Shown one piece after another: positions 1 through 7,924 of a stretch of 46,936 nucleotides of DNA. Position 1 is the stretch's first letter. The number at the start of each line of letters is the position of its first letter. A model generated the notes under the pieces. It ran no database searches. It worked only from the letters and a program-made list of their open reading frames with translations, and was not told the origin of the DNA. Made by a program: the position numbers and the translations under genes. The DNA comes from an uncultured bacterium. GTDB lineage: Bacteria > Patescibacteriota > Minisyncoccia > Phycocordibacterales > GWA1-40-21. The DNA lies in contig CAIJNK010000014.1 in assembly GCA_903822075.1 (NCBI GenBank), positions 1 through 46,936 of the forward strand, read 5' to 3'.

Positions 1-834
1 AAGATCATTTTGAACTACAACGCTCTGGATCACGGTCTGACAAGTTCTTGTTACGGATTGTGAACCGGAAGTGATTGTGACCGTTCCGAGTTTAGTACCA
101 GCGCTGTCATAATTTTTATATACAGAAGAAGAGTTACCGGACAAACTATCCGTTCCGGTCCAAGAATAATTATATGAGCCAGTACCACCGGTTGCGGTTG
201 CGCCCCAAGAAATAGAGTCGCCCACATTGGCACTTGAAGGACTAACAGAGCAGGATGCTGTTAGGTTTGGAGTTGGAGTTGGCGTAGGAGTAGGAGTAGG
301 AGCTGGTGGATTATCAGAACACAGCATCCCCGACTTTGAAGCACTACCCCAACCTACTCCATTATTATTAACATATGTCCAAGTAATTAGGGCCCCTCCC
401 TCATTATTGGGAGTGCTGCCCGGACCATTTCCATAATATAAATCTACTTGGGTCATGCAGGTTGCAAAGGTGACATCAAGATTAGCGGTTGAATTGGGAG
501 CAACTGTCACACTAGAATTAGTAAATAGTCTTTGCTCACTTAAAGTATCACCAAACACCTTAAAAGCATCTAGAGTGGCAGGAAAAGAACAACTGGTGTT
601 ATTTGTAATACTGGCAACCACTGACGAACCAGAAGCCCCAATGCTGTAAGTTATTTTACCGGCACTTTGAGCCGCCCTAAACTGCGCCAAAGACATGGTG
701 GCACCGTTCGAACTGCAATATGAATCGGCTTTGGCGATATTATCATTCAACAAAAACATTCCAGTAAAGATAATAAACGACAGTAAAAAACCGGCGATTA
801 TTGAAAGTCTGCTTTTTATATAAATATTTTTCAT
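1..834 (-). CDS. Secreted/surface protein with Thr-Pro linker and PKD-like domain; C-terminus runs off the left edge
   Basis: Manual reverse-strand translation from ATG at 834 is open to base 1: MKNIYIKSRLSIIAGFLLSFIIFTGMFLLNDNIAKADSYCSSNGATMSL...PPAPTPTPTPTPNLTASCSVSPSSANVGDSISWGATATGGTGSYNYSWTGTDSLSGNSSSVYKNYDSAGTK... ; N-terminal signal/TM, TP repeat linker, PKD-like module. Absent from the ORF track because no stop lies inside the window. Confidence 0.85.
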   Translation of the reverse strand, partial: MKNIYIKSRLSIIAGFLLSFIIFTGMFLLNDNIAKADSYCSSNGATMSLAQFRAAQSAGKITYSIGASGSSVVASITNNTSCSFPATLDAFKVFGDTLSEQRLFTNSSVTVAPNSTANLDVTFATCMTQVDLYYGNGPGSTPNNEGGALITWTYVNNNGVGWGSASKSGMLCSDNPPAPTPTPTPTPTPNLTASCSVSPSSANVGDSISWGATATGGTGSYNYSWTGTDSLSGNSSSVYKNYDSAGTKLGTVTITSGSQSVTRTCQTVIQSVVVQNDL

Positions 835-1008
835 TAAATTTAATTAGAAATTAGAATTGATTAAAACCTAACCCTCTTAGTATAGTACTAAATCTACTCT
901 CTATTATATACTTAAATACATTAAATGTCAATTAAAAGACAAGCGTAAAATCATTTCTTTGTTTGAGTTCCAGTATGGTGACGTATTATAAGGCTATTAT
1001 ATTACAAG

Positions 1009-1602
1009 CTAAATAACGTAGTCTGCTTCCACCACATAGCGTTCCGACTTAGCACCAAAGGTATTGCAGGAAGAAAGGGTCAACATATTCTTACTGGCAT
1101 CAAATTTAACCAAGACTTCGCTCGAGTCCGCTAGTCTGACTGAAGTCACTCGATATTCATAAATTTTGGAAGCACCATACACTTTTATAACATCCCCCGA
1201 TTTTAAATCCCTGAGTCCATTAAAAGTCTTATACGCTTGGTTATGCACCACAATAATACTCGTACTATGTCCAAAAATGAACATATTGCCAGCACCCAAA
1301 GAACCGGAGCCAGGGTAACGGACTGCACCTTCTTTCAAGTAATCATCCAGGGTGGCGGCGTTTGTTGTATTAGGATTAGCAACAGTAGCATCCACGCCTA
1401 TCTTATCAATCACAATTCTAGTCGGATTTTCACCAATGGCCTTGGTAACCGTCTGAGCCTTGTCCCACAAGGTCCGAAAGGAATCACCCTCATTGCTCTT
1501 AATTGTTTCGGGTACCAGTCCGATCGAATACAGCAGGACAAATAAGACCCAAAAGGTCGTTAAAAAATAGATAATGAATTTTACTTGACTTTTTTTTATC
1601 AT
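1009..1602 (-). CDS. Sortase family protein
   Basis: N-terminal TM; catalytic His in FIFGHST, Cys in LTLSSCNTFG, Arg in SERYVVEA. Confidence 0.88.
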   Translation of the reverse strand: MIKKSQVKFIIYFLTTFWVLFVLLYSIGLVPETIKSNEGDSFRTLWDKAQTVTKAIGENPTRIVIDKIGVDATVANPNTTNAATLDDYLKEGAVRYPGSGSLGAGNMFIFGHSTSIIVVHNQAYKTFNGLRDLKSGDVIKVYGASKIYEYRVTSVRLADSSEVLVKFDASKNMLTLSSCNTFGAKSERYVVEADYVI

Positions 1603-1677
1603 TATAGTATAATAGCACGAAGGGCAATTAATTCAAAATTTACTGGTTACTTGCTATAATAACACAAAAAAATCCAT

Positions 1678-3066
1678 ATGGAAAAAACAGAACAAAAAGG
1701 AAAAATTGAGCGCCTTACCGACTGGCTAAACACCCTGAGCGTTAAAGGATTACTTTCCGCAATCTTGGTGGCTTTTGTAGTAATAATTATCCTAATCTCT
1801 CTTTCCTTGGTGCCAAGAATAATGTCGGGGGTTTCTTCTTCATTATCAGCCGCTCTTTATTCTATTTTTGTCCCGACGGAAAACGCCGCCGTAACCGCCG
1901 ACAAGAAAATTATCAACTCCGGCGAAGACTTTACCGTCAGCTTTAAGAAAAACGACACAACCGCTGGATTATTTGCCGTCTCCTATGCCTGTGACGCAAG
2001 CATCGATTTAGTGTCGGTGGAAAACGCCGGACTTAAAGAGATACCCTGTGATGCGCCATATTATCTTTTAAACAATGTTTCCTCTATTCAAATCAGACCA
2101 ACAACCAAAGAAGCAGTGACCCGCCTAGTTCTTAATGCTTCATTTGAAAATAGCGATACGCAAAAAATCGAGAGCATAGGTGTGGTTAGAGTGACCATTA
2201 AAAATGATTCAGTGGGAACGGTTGTGACGCCAAGCAACAGCACGTCTACGCCGATCACCGTCACGACCACCCCGAGTTCACCAACGTACACCCCGGCCCC
2301 GGTTCTTCAACCAACCTATTACGGTACTCCGGATTTAGCGGCCAGATTATTACAAGTTGGACTTCTAAACAACGGAGTAAATTTGATTACCCCACAAAAT
2401 CAATTCCACGCCCAAGATATGGTTGGTATCAAGTTTGAGGTAAGAAATGACGGCGATGCCGCCACCGGTCCTTGGTCATTTGCGGCCACCCTACCTTCGC
2501 TATCAACTCCAATCTACAACTCGCCAACTCAAATTTCTTTGAGGCCGGGTGAAAGTATTATCTTCACTTTAGGATTTAGTAATTTGACAGCTCAGGAAAT
2601 CAGTACGCTTACCATTAATGTTGACCCGCAAAATACCGTAAATGAAAAAGCTGAATATAACAATATCATCACCGCAACAATAACAAACTTGGATTACCGA
2701 AGTAATTATTATAATAACTACAACTATAGCACCGGCTGTTATGTGAATGGATTTTTTACCTACAATTGCAATAACAATAATAATGGCAATAATTACTACA
2801 ACGATAATAATAACAATGATCTACAGGTAACCTGTAATACCAAACCAAATAGCCCAAGTACTGGTGACCGCGTCAATTGGAATGCCAATGCCAGCGGTGG
2901 CGCCGGCGGTTATACTTATCATTGGTCCGGAACGAATAATTTGAACAGTTCGTTAAGAAACACCAGCAAGACATATTCTACCCGTGGTGACAAAAATGCC
3001 ACTGTGACTGTGACAGATGATAATGACAATCAAGCTTCCGCCACTTGCTCAACCTACGTGGATTAA
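1678..3066 (+). CDS. Membrane-anchored surface protein: CARDB-like domain, Asn/Tyr-rich linker, C-terminal PKD-like domain
   Basis: N-terminal TM; GIKFEVRNDGDAATGPWSF...NEKAEYNNIITATI is CARDB-like; NNNNNGNNYYNDNNNN linker; C-terminal CNTKPNSPSTGDRVNWNANASGGAGGYTYHWSGTNNL. Confidence 0.8.
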   Translation: MEKTEQKGKIERLTDWLNTLSVKGLLSAILVAFVVIIILISLSLVPRIMSGVSSSLSAALYSIFVPTENAAVTADKKIINSGEDFTVSFKKNDTTAGLFAVSYACDASIDLVSVENAGLKEIPCDAPYYLLNNVSSIQIRPTTKEAVTRLVLNASFENSDTQKIESIGVVRVTIKNDSVGTVVTPSNSTSTPITVTTTPSSPTYTPAPVLQPTYYGTPDLAARLLQVGLLNNGVNLITPQNQFHAQDMVGIKFEVRNDGDAATGPWSFAATLPSLSTPIYNSPTQISLRPGESIIFTLGFSNLTAQEISTLTINVDPQNTVNEKAEYNNIITATITNLDYRSNYYNNYNYSTGCYVNGFFTYNCNNNNNGNNYYNDNNNNDLQVTCNTKPNSPSTGDRVNWNANASGGAGGYTYHWSGTNNLNSSLRNTSKTYSTRGDKNATVTVTDDNDNQASATCSTYVD

Positions 3067-3081
3067 ATAACCTCGCCCCTA

Positions 3082-3164
3082 GCCCCTCTCCTTGACTAAG
3101 GCGAGGGGCAAAAGAAGGAAATACTCAGAATACCACCCTCTCCTCAGTCGAGGAGAGGGTGGTA
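3082..3164. repeat. Two adjacent related hairpins (REP-like or bidirectional terminator) between convergent genes
   Basis: 3131-3164 TACCACCCTCTCCTC-AGTC-GAGGAGAGGGTGGTA, perfect 15-bp stem; 3082-3109 GCCCCTCTCCTT-GACT-AAGGCGAGGGGC, 11/12 bp. Same CTCTCCT core and 4-nt loops. Confidence 0.75.
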
Positions 3165-3190
3165 GTCCGCTGCCGGGTGAAGTTGAAAAC

Positions 3191-3835
3191 CTATAGCGTT
3201 CCCAACATACTGGTTGCCTTTTCCCGACCTTCGGTAATAATAAGCTCCAGGGCCTGAGCTGCTTTTTTAACGGTCTTTTTTAATTCATCAACTTCGCTCT
3301 TTTTGAATTCTCCTAGAATGGTATCAATCACTTTTTCCTCGCCTTGTGGTTTTTTAATCTTACCACTCGCTGTCTCACCGGAAATCCCTAGACGTAAACG
3401 AACAAAACCCTCGGTCTTCACCGCTTTAATAACTGACTCTACTCCGCGATGTCCGCCGGAACTTTTATTAAAGGAGATTTTTATTTTTCCCAGTGGCAAA
3501 TCCAGATCATCATGAATCACCACCAGATTCTCTAACGCCTTAACTTTTATTTCATTTATTTTTACGGGAACTATTTTTAATTTTCCGCCCTTAACCAAAC
3601 CAGTCAAAGATTCACCGCTCTTATTCATAAAAGTTTCCGGTTTCAAAAGCAGAGCTTTACCTTTCCCGATCTTTCCCTCGGAAACCAAGGACTTTAATTT
3701 CTTATCTTCGGTCCAACCGGCCCAGTTATTCTTCTTCACAAAGACATCCAAGACCATCCGCCCCATATTATGTCTGGTCTCCACATATTCCTCCCCGGGA
3801 TTTCCTAAACCCACAACAATATAATTATTTATCAT
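3191..3835 (-). CDS. pth: Peptidyl-tRNA hydrolase
   Basis: IVVGLGNPGEEYVETRHNMG, LLLKPETFMNKSGES, VIHDDLDLPLGKIKI, GGHRGVESV. Confidence 0.93.
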   Translation of the reverse strand: MINNYIVVGLGNPGEEYVETRHNMGRMVLDVFVKKNNWAGWTEDKKLKSLVSEGKIGKGKALLLKPETFMNKSGESLTGLVKGGKLKIVPVKINEIKVKALENLVVIHDDLDLPLGKIKISFNKSSGGHRGVESVIKAVKTEGFVRLRLGISGETASGKIKKPQGEEKVIDTILGEFKKSEVDELKKTVKKAAQALELIITEGREKATSMLGTL

Positions 3836-3889
3836 GAAAATATTATAGCAGCCACGTTTCTATTGTGTCAAACGCCTTTCTGTAATACA

Positions 3890-4522
3890 ATGTCCGAAAT
3901 GAACGAGGAAATGATCAAACAGGAGCCGGTGGAACAAACGGGTTGGTTTAACCGGTTCCGAAAAAGTTTTTGGGGAGAAATCTTGCAGATAGTGGTTATT
4001 TCCCTGATCATCGTTATTCCTTTCCGGGCTTATATTGCCCAACCTTTTCTGGTTTCCGGGCCATCCATGGATGATACCTTTGCCAATGGCCAGTATTTGA
4101 TTGTGGATGAACTAACATACAATATTCGAAATCCACAGAGAGGTGAAGTGGTTATTTTCAGGCCGCCCAGCAATCCGTCAGTTTTTTACATCAAGAGAGT
4201 TATCGGCCTGCCAAATGAGACGGTTAAAATTAAAAATGACGTCGTAAGTATTTGTAAGGCGGATTGTGCCAAACCGGAAAATACTTTTGCCTTGGATGAA
4301 CCTTACATCAAATCAAGCAAGTCAAATCCGCCCCGGCCAGATGAAATAAAAACCTTGGGCCCTGACGAATATTTTGTCATGGGCGATAACCGCTTTGTCA
4401 GTCAGGATTCAAGAATTTTTGGTCCGGTTAAAAGAGGTTCGTTTATTGGTCGACCATTTCTCCGACTTCTACCCCTTAACAAAGTCAGCCTTTTCCCAGG
4501 ACAATTTCATGAGGAAAAATAA
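3890..4522 (+). CDS. lepB: Signal peptidase I
   Basis: AQPFLVSGPSMDDTF (Ser), GEVVIFRPP...YIKRVIGLPNE (Lys), YFVMGDNRFVSQDSR. ATG 3890 (MSEMNEEM) preferred over ORF start 3863. Confidence 0.92.
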   Translation: MSEMNEEMIKQEPVEQTGWFNRFRKSFWGEILQIVVISLIIVIPFRAYIAQPFLVSGPSMDDTFANGQYLIVDELTYNIRNPQRGEVVIFRPPSNPSVFYIKRVIGLPNETVKIKNDVVSICKADCAKPENTFALDEPYIKSSKSNPPRPDEIKTLGPDEYFVMGDNRFVSQDSRIFGPVKRGSFIGRPFLRLLPLNKVSLFPGQFHEEK

Positions 4523-5747
4523 AAAGATGGAAAATAAAAAAGCAAAAAAAAACAAGGAGTCGAAATTCCTCGATTTAAAAAATATGGACAAGAGCACAGA
4601 AGCGGCGGTTTATTATGGCTTTATGCCGATCGAAACGCCACAAATAGACAAGGAAGACAAAGATAATGCCAAAACCTTGAAAGACGGTGAGCCAATCAAG
4701 ATAATCGGTTCCAACAAAGAAATCGAAAATACCGCCGAAGAAAAATCCGCCCTCCTTCGAACTTATTTCAATACTAACTTAGCGATCATGCCGCAGCCGG
4801 TCTTGTTGACTTATAACGGCTTTATGGGCGAAGTACCGGAAAAAAACCTGGGTAAACATCGAAAGATCGGTTTGGAAATAATTGGTTCGGCCAAAAGTAT
4901 CTCTGAAGCGGTTATAATTAAAACCGCCTTGGCTATCTTGGAGGATAATGATTTTACAAATCTGTACGTGGAAATCAACAGCTTGGGTGATCGGGAGTCA
5001 TCGGCCCGTTTTTTACGCGAGTTGACCGCCTATTTTCGTAAGAACATAAACGTCATGCAGGCACACTGCCGGCAAGAGTTCAAAAAGGATCCCTTTCTTG
5101 TCTTTTATTGCCAGAACGAAAAGTGCTGCCTCATAAAAGATGACGCACCAAAATCCATCGGTTGTTTGTCTGATGAAAGTCGGGAGCATTTCAAAGAAGT
5201 TTTGGAATATCTGGAAAGTTTGGAGATTCCTTACAAGATAAACGACTGCCTGGTGGCCGATCGACGCTTTGCTTCTGGAACAATCTTTGAAATCAAACAG
5301 AAATCCGAGAATCCTAAAATACCTGATCTGTCACTGGCTGTTGGTTTTCGCAGTGACTTGGCCTGCAAGAAAATGGGTTTCAAGAAGGACGTACCGATGA
5401 TTGGCGCCAAAATAAGTTTCAAATGCAATCAAGAGAAAAGACAATCACCTAAAATCAAAAAAACTTCCGTCTTTTTCATCCAACTTGGTGACGAAGCTAA
5501 GCATAAAAGTTTGAAAGTGATTGATATCCTGCGCAAAGAAGATATTTATATTAATCATTCCCTTGGTCGGGATAAAATGGGCGGACAAATGGCGACAGCG
5601 GAACGATTGAAAGTCCCCTACATTTTAATCATGGGCAAAAAAGAAGCGATGGATAACACCATCATGATTCGGGACGTGGCCACGCGCGCTCAAGAAACAG
5701 TCAGAATAGACGATCTCTCCGCTCACCTCAAAAAACTTGTAAAATAG
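4509..5747 (+). CDS. Histidyl-tRNA synthetase-like paralog with degenerate catalytic motifs
   Basis: HisRS-like core (EINSLGDRESSARFLRELTAYF; DAPKSIGCLSDESREHFKEVLEYLESLEIPYKIN) and C-terminal anticodon-binding-like domain, but RGLDYY-type motif reads VADRRFASGTIFE. ORF track start 4374 overlaps lepB; ATG at 4509 or 4527 likelier. Confidence 0.72.
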   Translation: MRKNKKMENKKAKKNKESKFLDLKNMDKSTEAAVYYGFMPIETPQIDKEDKDNAKTLKDGEPIKIIGSNKEIENTAEEKSALLRTYFNTNLAIMPQPVLLTYNGFMGEVPEKNLGKHRKIGLEIIGSAKSISEAVIIKTALAILEDNDFTNLYVEINSLGDRESSARFLRELTAYFRKNINVMQAHCRQEFKKDPFLVFYCQNEKCCLIKDDAPKSIGCLSDESREHFKEVLEYLESLEIPYKINDCLVADRRFASGTIFEIKQKSENPKIPDLSLAVGFRSDLACKKMGFKKDVPMIGAKISFKCNQEKRQSPKIKKTSVFFIQLGDEAKHKSLKVIDILRKEDIYINHSLGRDKMGGQMATAERLKVPYILIMGKKEAMDNTIMIRDVATRAQETVRIDDLSAHLKKLVK

Positions 5748-5755
5748 TTCTATAC

Positions 5756-5784
5756 TTTACAAAAAATACTATTAGTTGTACTAT
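5756..5784 (+). promoter_or_regulatory. sigma70-type promoter for orphan membrane gene
   Basis: TTTACA-N17-TACTAT. Confidence 0.6.
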
Positions 5785-5859
5785 GCAACACAGATCGCAC
5801 CTTGAAATCAGGTGTCTGGCCCAGCAGTTTTCTGGGAAGAAACAGGTGGAGGGTTCGCA

Positions 5860-6606
5860 ATGAGGAGAATTATCGTCGGGATGTTGTTGGCGCTTGTGGC
5901 CTGGTTAATCGGAACACAGATTGCGTTCTGGCCGGCCAAATGGCTCGGCCTTGTCCTTGGTTTCGTCGCCGGCCTCGCGCTTGAGGATTGGCAAGTGACC
6001 AAGTCAGTCGTGTCACAAAAGTGGCAGCAGTGCTGGAACCATGAGTTCAGTTGGAAAGGAATTGGGATATATCTCTTAGCCAATCTTTGTGTTTGTAGCA
6101 CAATAATGGCGTGGTTGATATTATCATTTGACATCTATGACATAACCATCACGAACCATTTCCAATTCTCGTTTTATTTTTGGGTTTTGATTTCGATTGT
6201 ATCTACCCTCGTGATGTCACTAAGCCGAACAAACCCTCTTTACGCTGAGCGCTACAATAGTGAGGCGTTAACTGGAATTGCATTTGGCTGGATGTCACTA
6301 TGCCTGATGCTTAACCCAGTTTCGGTCGTCATATATTGGCCACTTTACGGAATCTGCCAGTGCCTTAAAAGGTCACCAAGGTTTGGGCAGTTTCTTTTCT
6401 ATTCTCTGATTGAGCTCATGGCTCGGGAGAAGACTCTGACCTTCGCCATCTGCGTGACGGCCGGAGCGGGAGTGGGAATGCTTATGGGCAAGACCATTGT
6501 CTGCGGTCTGACAGCCGCGTTTCTGTCCGGAACGCTCATTGTGGTCTCGGACAAGACAAGGGGGTTCGCCCAGCAGAAACTGCAAGTACTGAAACAAAAC
6601 GCCTGA
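5860..6606 (+). CDS. Orphan polytopic membrane protein, unknown function
   Basis: ATG 5860 after a GGAGG-like site: MRRIIVGMLLALVAWLIGTQIAFWPAKW... ; multiple hydrophobic segments. Confidence 0.7.
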   Translation: MRRIIVGMLLALVAWLIGTQIAFWPAKWLGLVLGFVAGLALEDWQVTKSVVSQKWQQCWNHEFSWKGIGIYLLANLCVCSTIMAWLILSFDIYDITITNHFQFSFYFWVLISIVSTLVMSLSRTNPLYAERYNSEALTGIAFGWMSLCLMLNPVSVVIYWPLYGICQCLKRSPRFGQFLFYSLIELMAREKTLTFAICVTAGAGVGMLMGKTIVCGLTAAFLSGTLIVVSDKTRGFAQQKLQVLKQNA

Positions 6607-6619
6607 TACGGTAATCGCA

Positions 6620-6651
6620 CCCCGCCAACTCACTGAAGTTGGCGGGGTTTT
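6620..6651 (+). terminator. Intrinsic terminator of 5860-6606
   Basis: CCCCGCCAACT-cactga-AGTTGGCGGGG-TTTT, perfect 11-bp stem. Confidence 0.88.
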
Positions 6652-6705
6652 ATAATACGCAAACAAAGCCTTGTAAAAAATCCAAACTATGCTAGTATAT
6701 GCGCT

Positions 6706-6942
6706 ATGATAAATGTAGAAGTAACCAAGACCGCCAACGAAAACAATATCGGCATCATCAAACGCTTTACCAAGAAAGTGCAAGGTTCTGGCATTTTGCC
6801 AAAGGTTCGTTCCAAGCGCTACAGCCAGCGTGATCTTTCTTTCTATAAAAACAAGAAAAATACCTTGAAGAATCTTAAAAGGAAGGCGGAAATTATGGAT
6901 CTGATCAAGATGGGCAAGATGGCGGACAATAAGCGCTCCTAA
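6706..6942 (+). CDS. rpsU: 30S ribosomal protein bS21
   Basis: INVEVTKTANENNIGIIKRFTKKVQGSGIL...KRYSQRDLSFYKNKKNTLKNLKRK: size and basic profile of bS21; stop abuts ybeY start. Confidence 0.82.
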   Translation: MINVEVTKTANENNIGIIKRFTKKVQGSGILPKVRSKRYSQRDLSFYKNKKNTLKNLKRKAEIMDLIKMGKMADNKRS

Positions 6943-7284
6943 ATGTCTGAAACTCTATTCGCTCAAATAAAAAAAATAATCCTCGGTCCCAAATACGAGC
7001 TTAGTTTGGTTTTTACGTCGGCCAAAAAAATTCAAAAATTAAACCAAACTTACCGCAACATAGATAACCCCACGGATATCTTGAGTTTTCCCCTTTCCAA
7101 AACTTCCGGGGAAATTTTTATCTGTAAAAGTGAGACTAGAAAAATGGCCAAAGAATTTGATCGGTCTTATGACAACTTTTTAGTTTTTCTTTTTATCCAC
7201 GGTTGTGTTCACCTCAAAGGTTATGACCACGGTGATAAGATGGAAAAAGTGGAGGAAAAATTCCGCAAACTATTCAAGATCTAA
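6943..7284 (+). CDS. ybeY: Endoribonuclease YbeY
   Basis: NPTDILSFPL and HGCVHLKGYDHG (HGxLHLxGYDH-type metal motif). Confidence 0.9.
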   Translation: MSETLFAQIKKIILGPKYELSLVFTSAKKIQKLNQTYRNIDNPTDILSFPLSKTSGEIFICKSETRKMAKEFDRSYDNFLVFLFIHGCVHLKGYDHGDKMEKVEEKFRKLFKI

Positions 7285-7332
7285 TTGACTTTCTTGCACA
7301 GAAAACATACTATTTGTTTAGATAGTAAACAA
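7285..7332 (+). promoter_or_regulatory. Promoter plus 7-bp inverted repeat across the expected start site
   Basis: TTGACT-N17-TACTAT followed immediately by TTGTTTA-gatag-TAAACAA. Confidence 0.6.
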
Positions 7333-7349
7333 CCAAATAGAGGTGGATT

Positions 7350-7811
7350 ATGCCCGACGAAGAATTAGTATCCGCAACGAAGCCCATTCCAGATATGCGT
7401 TTCGTCAAAATGAAACCGATGCCGGAAAGCTTCTGGCGACTCACCCATCCGGTGATTCAAGCAATCCGACGCGCTCTGAAGAGACTTCCACGAAATGTCC
7501 TGAACTACCGCGTCCAGGAATTGCCTGATGGCTGCCATAACTGCTCACACTTGTATTGCGGCGCTCCACCAGATCTGGAGTGCGGTTTGGCCTGCAGAAC
7601 ACCGGAAAGACCGGCGATCTGCGACAGTGTGAATTTGCTTGGCAAGTGCGATTCGTGGGAAAAATTCGTACTGGCGACTATTCCAACAGCGGATACTAGC
7701 CAGGTTCTGGGTAGTACCGAGGAGATACAAAGGATTCAAGGAGAATTGGCCACTGATCCTTCATCGATCCCTACAGGTAGAACAGTCATTCCATTCACCA
7801 GACCCGCCTGA
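7350..7811 (+). CDS. Orphan protein with central Cys-rich motif, unknown function
   Basis: GAGGTGG upstream of ATG; CHNCSHLYCGAPPDLECGLACRTPERPAICDSVNLLGKCDSWEKF; dedicated promoter and terminator. Confidence 0.72.
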   Translation: MPDEELVSATKPIPDMRFVKMKPMPESFWRLTHPVIQAIRRALKRLPRNVLNYRVQELPDGCHNCSHLYCGAPPDLECGLACRTPERPAICDSVNLLGKCDSWEKFVLATIPTADTSQVLGSTEEIQRIQGELATDPSSIPTGRTVIPFTRPA

Positions 7812-7820
7812 GTATAACCA

Positions 7821-7877
7821 ACCTCGCACGTAGACAGAAGGACTCCACACTTCAGTCTGCGTGCGAGGTCTTTTTTT
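7821..7877 (+). terminator. Intrinsic terminator of 7350-7811
   Basis: ACCTCGCACGTAGAC ... GTCTGCGTGCGAGGT (15 bp, one G-U) then TCTTTTTTTT. Confidence 0.9.
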
Positions 7878-7924
7878 TAATTTTGTGGCATTCAATAACT
7901 CTTTGTTGTATAATACCAAGAGTT

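Noticed and set aside
258-306. GTAGGA-type tandem repeat as a noncoding microsatellite
   Set aside because: It encodes the Pro-Thr linker of the minus-strand secreted protein in frame.
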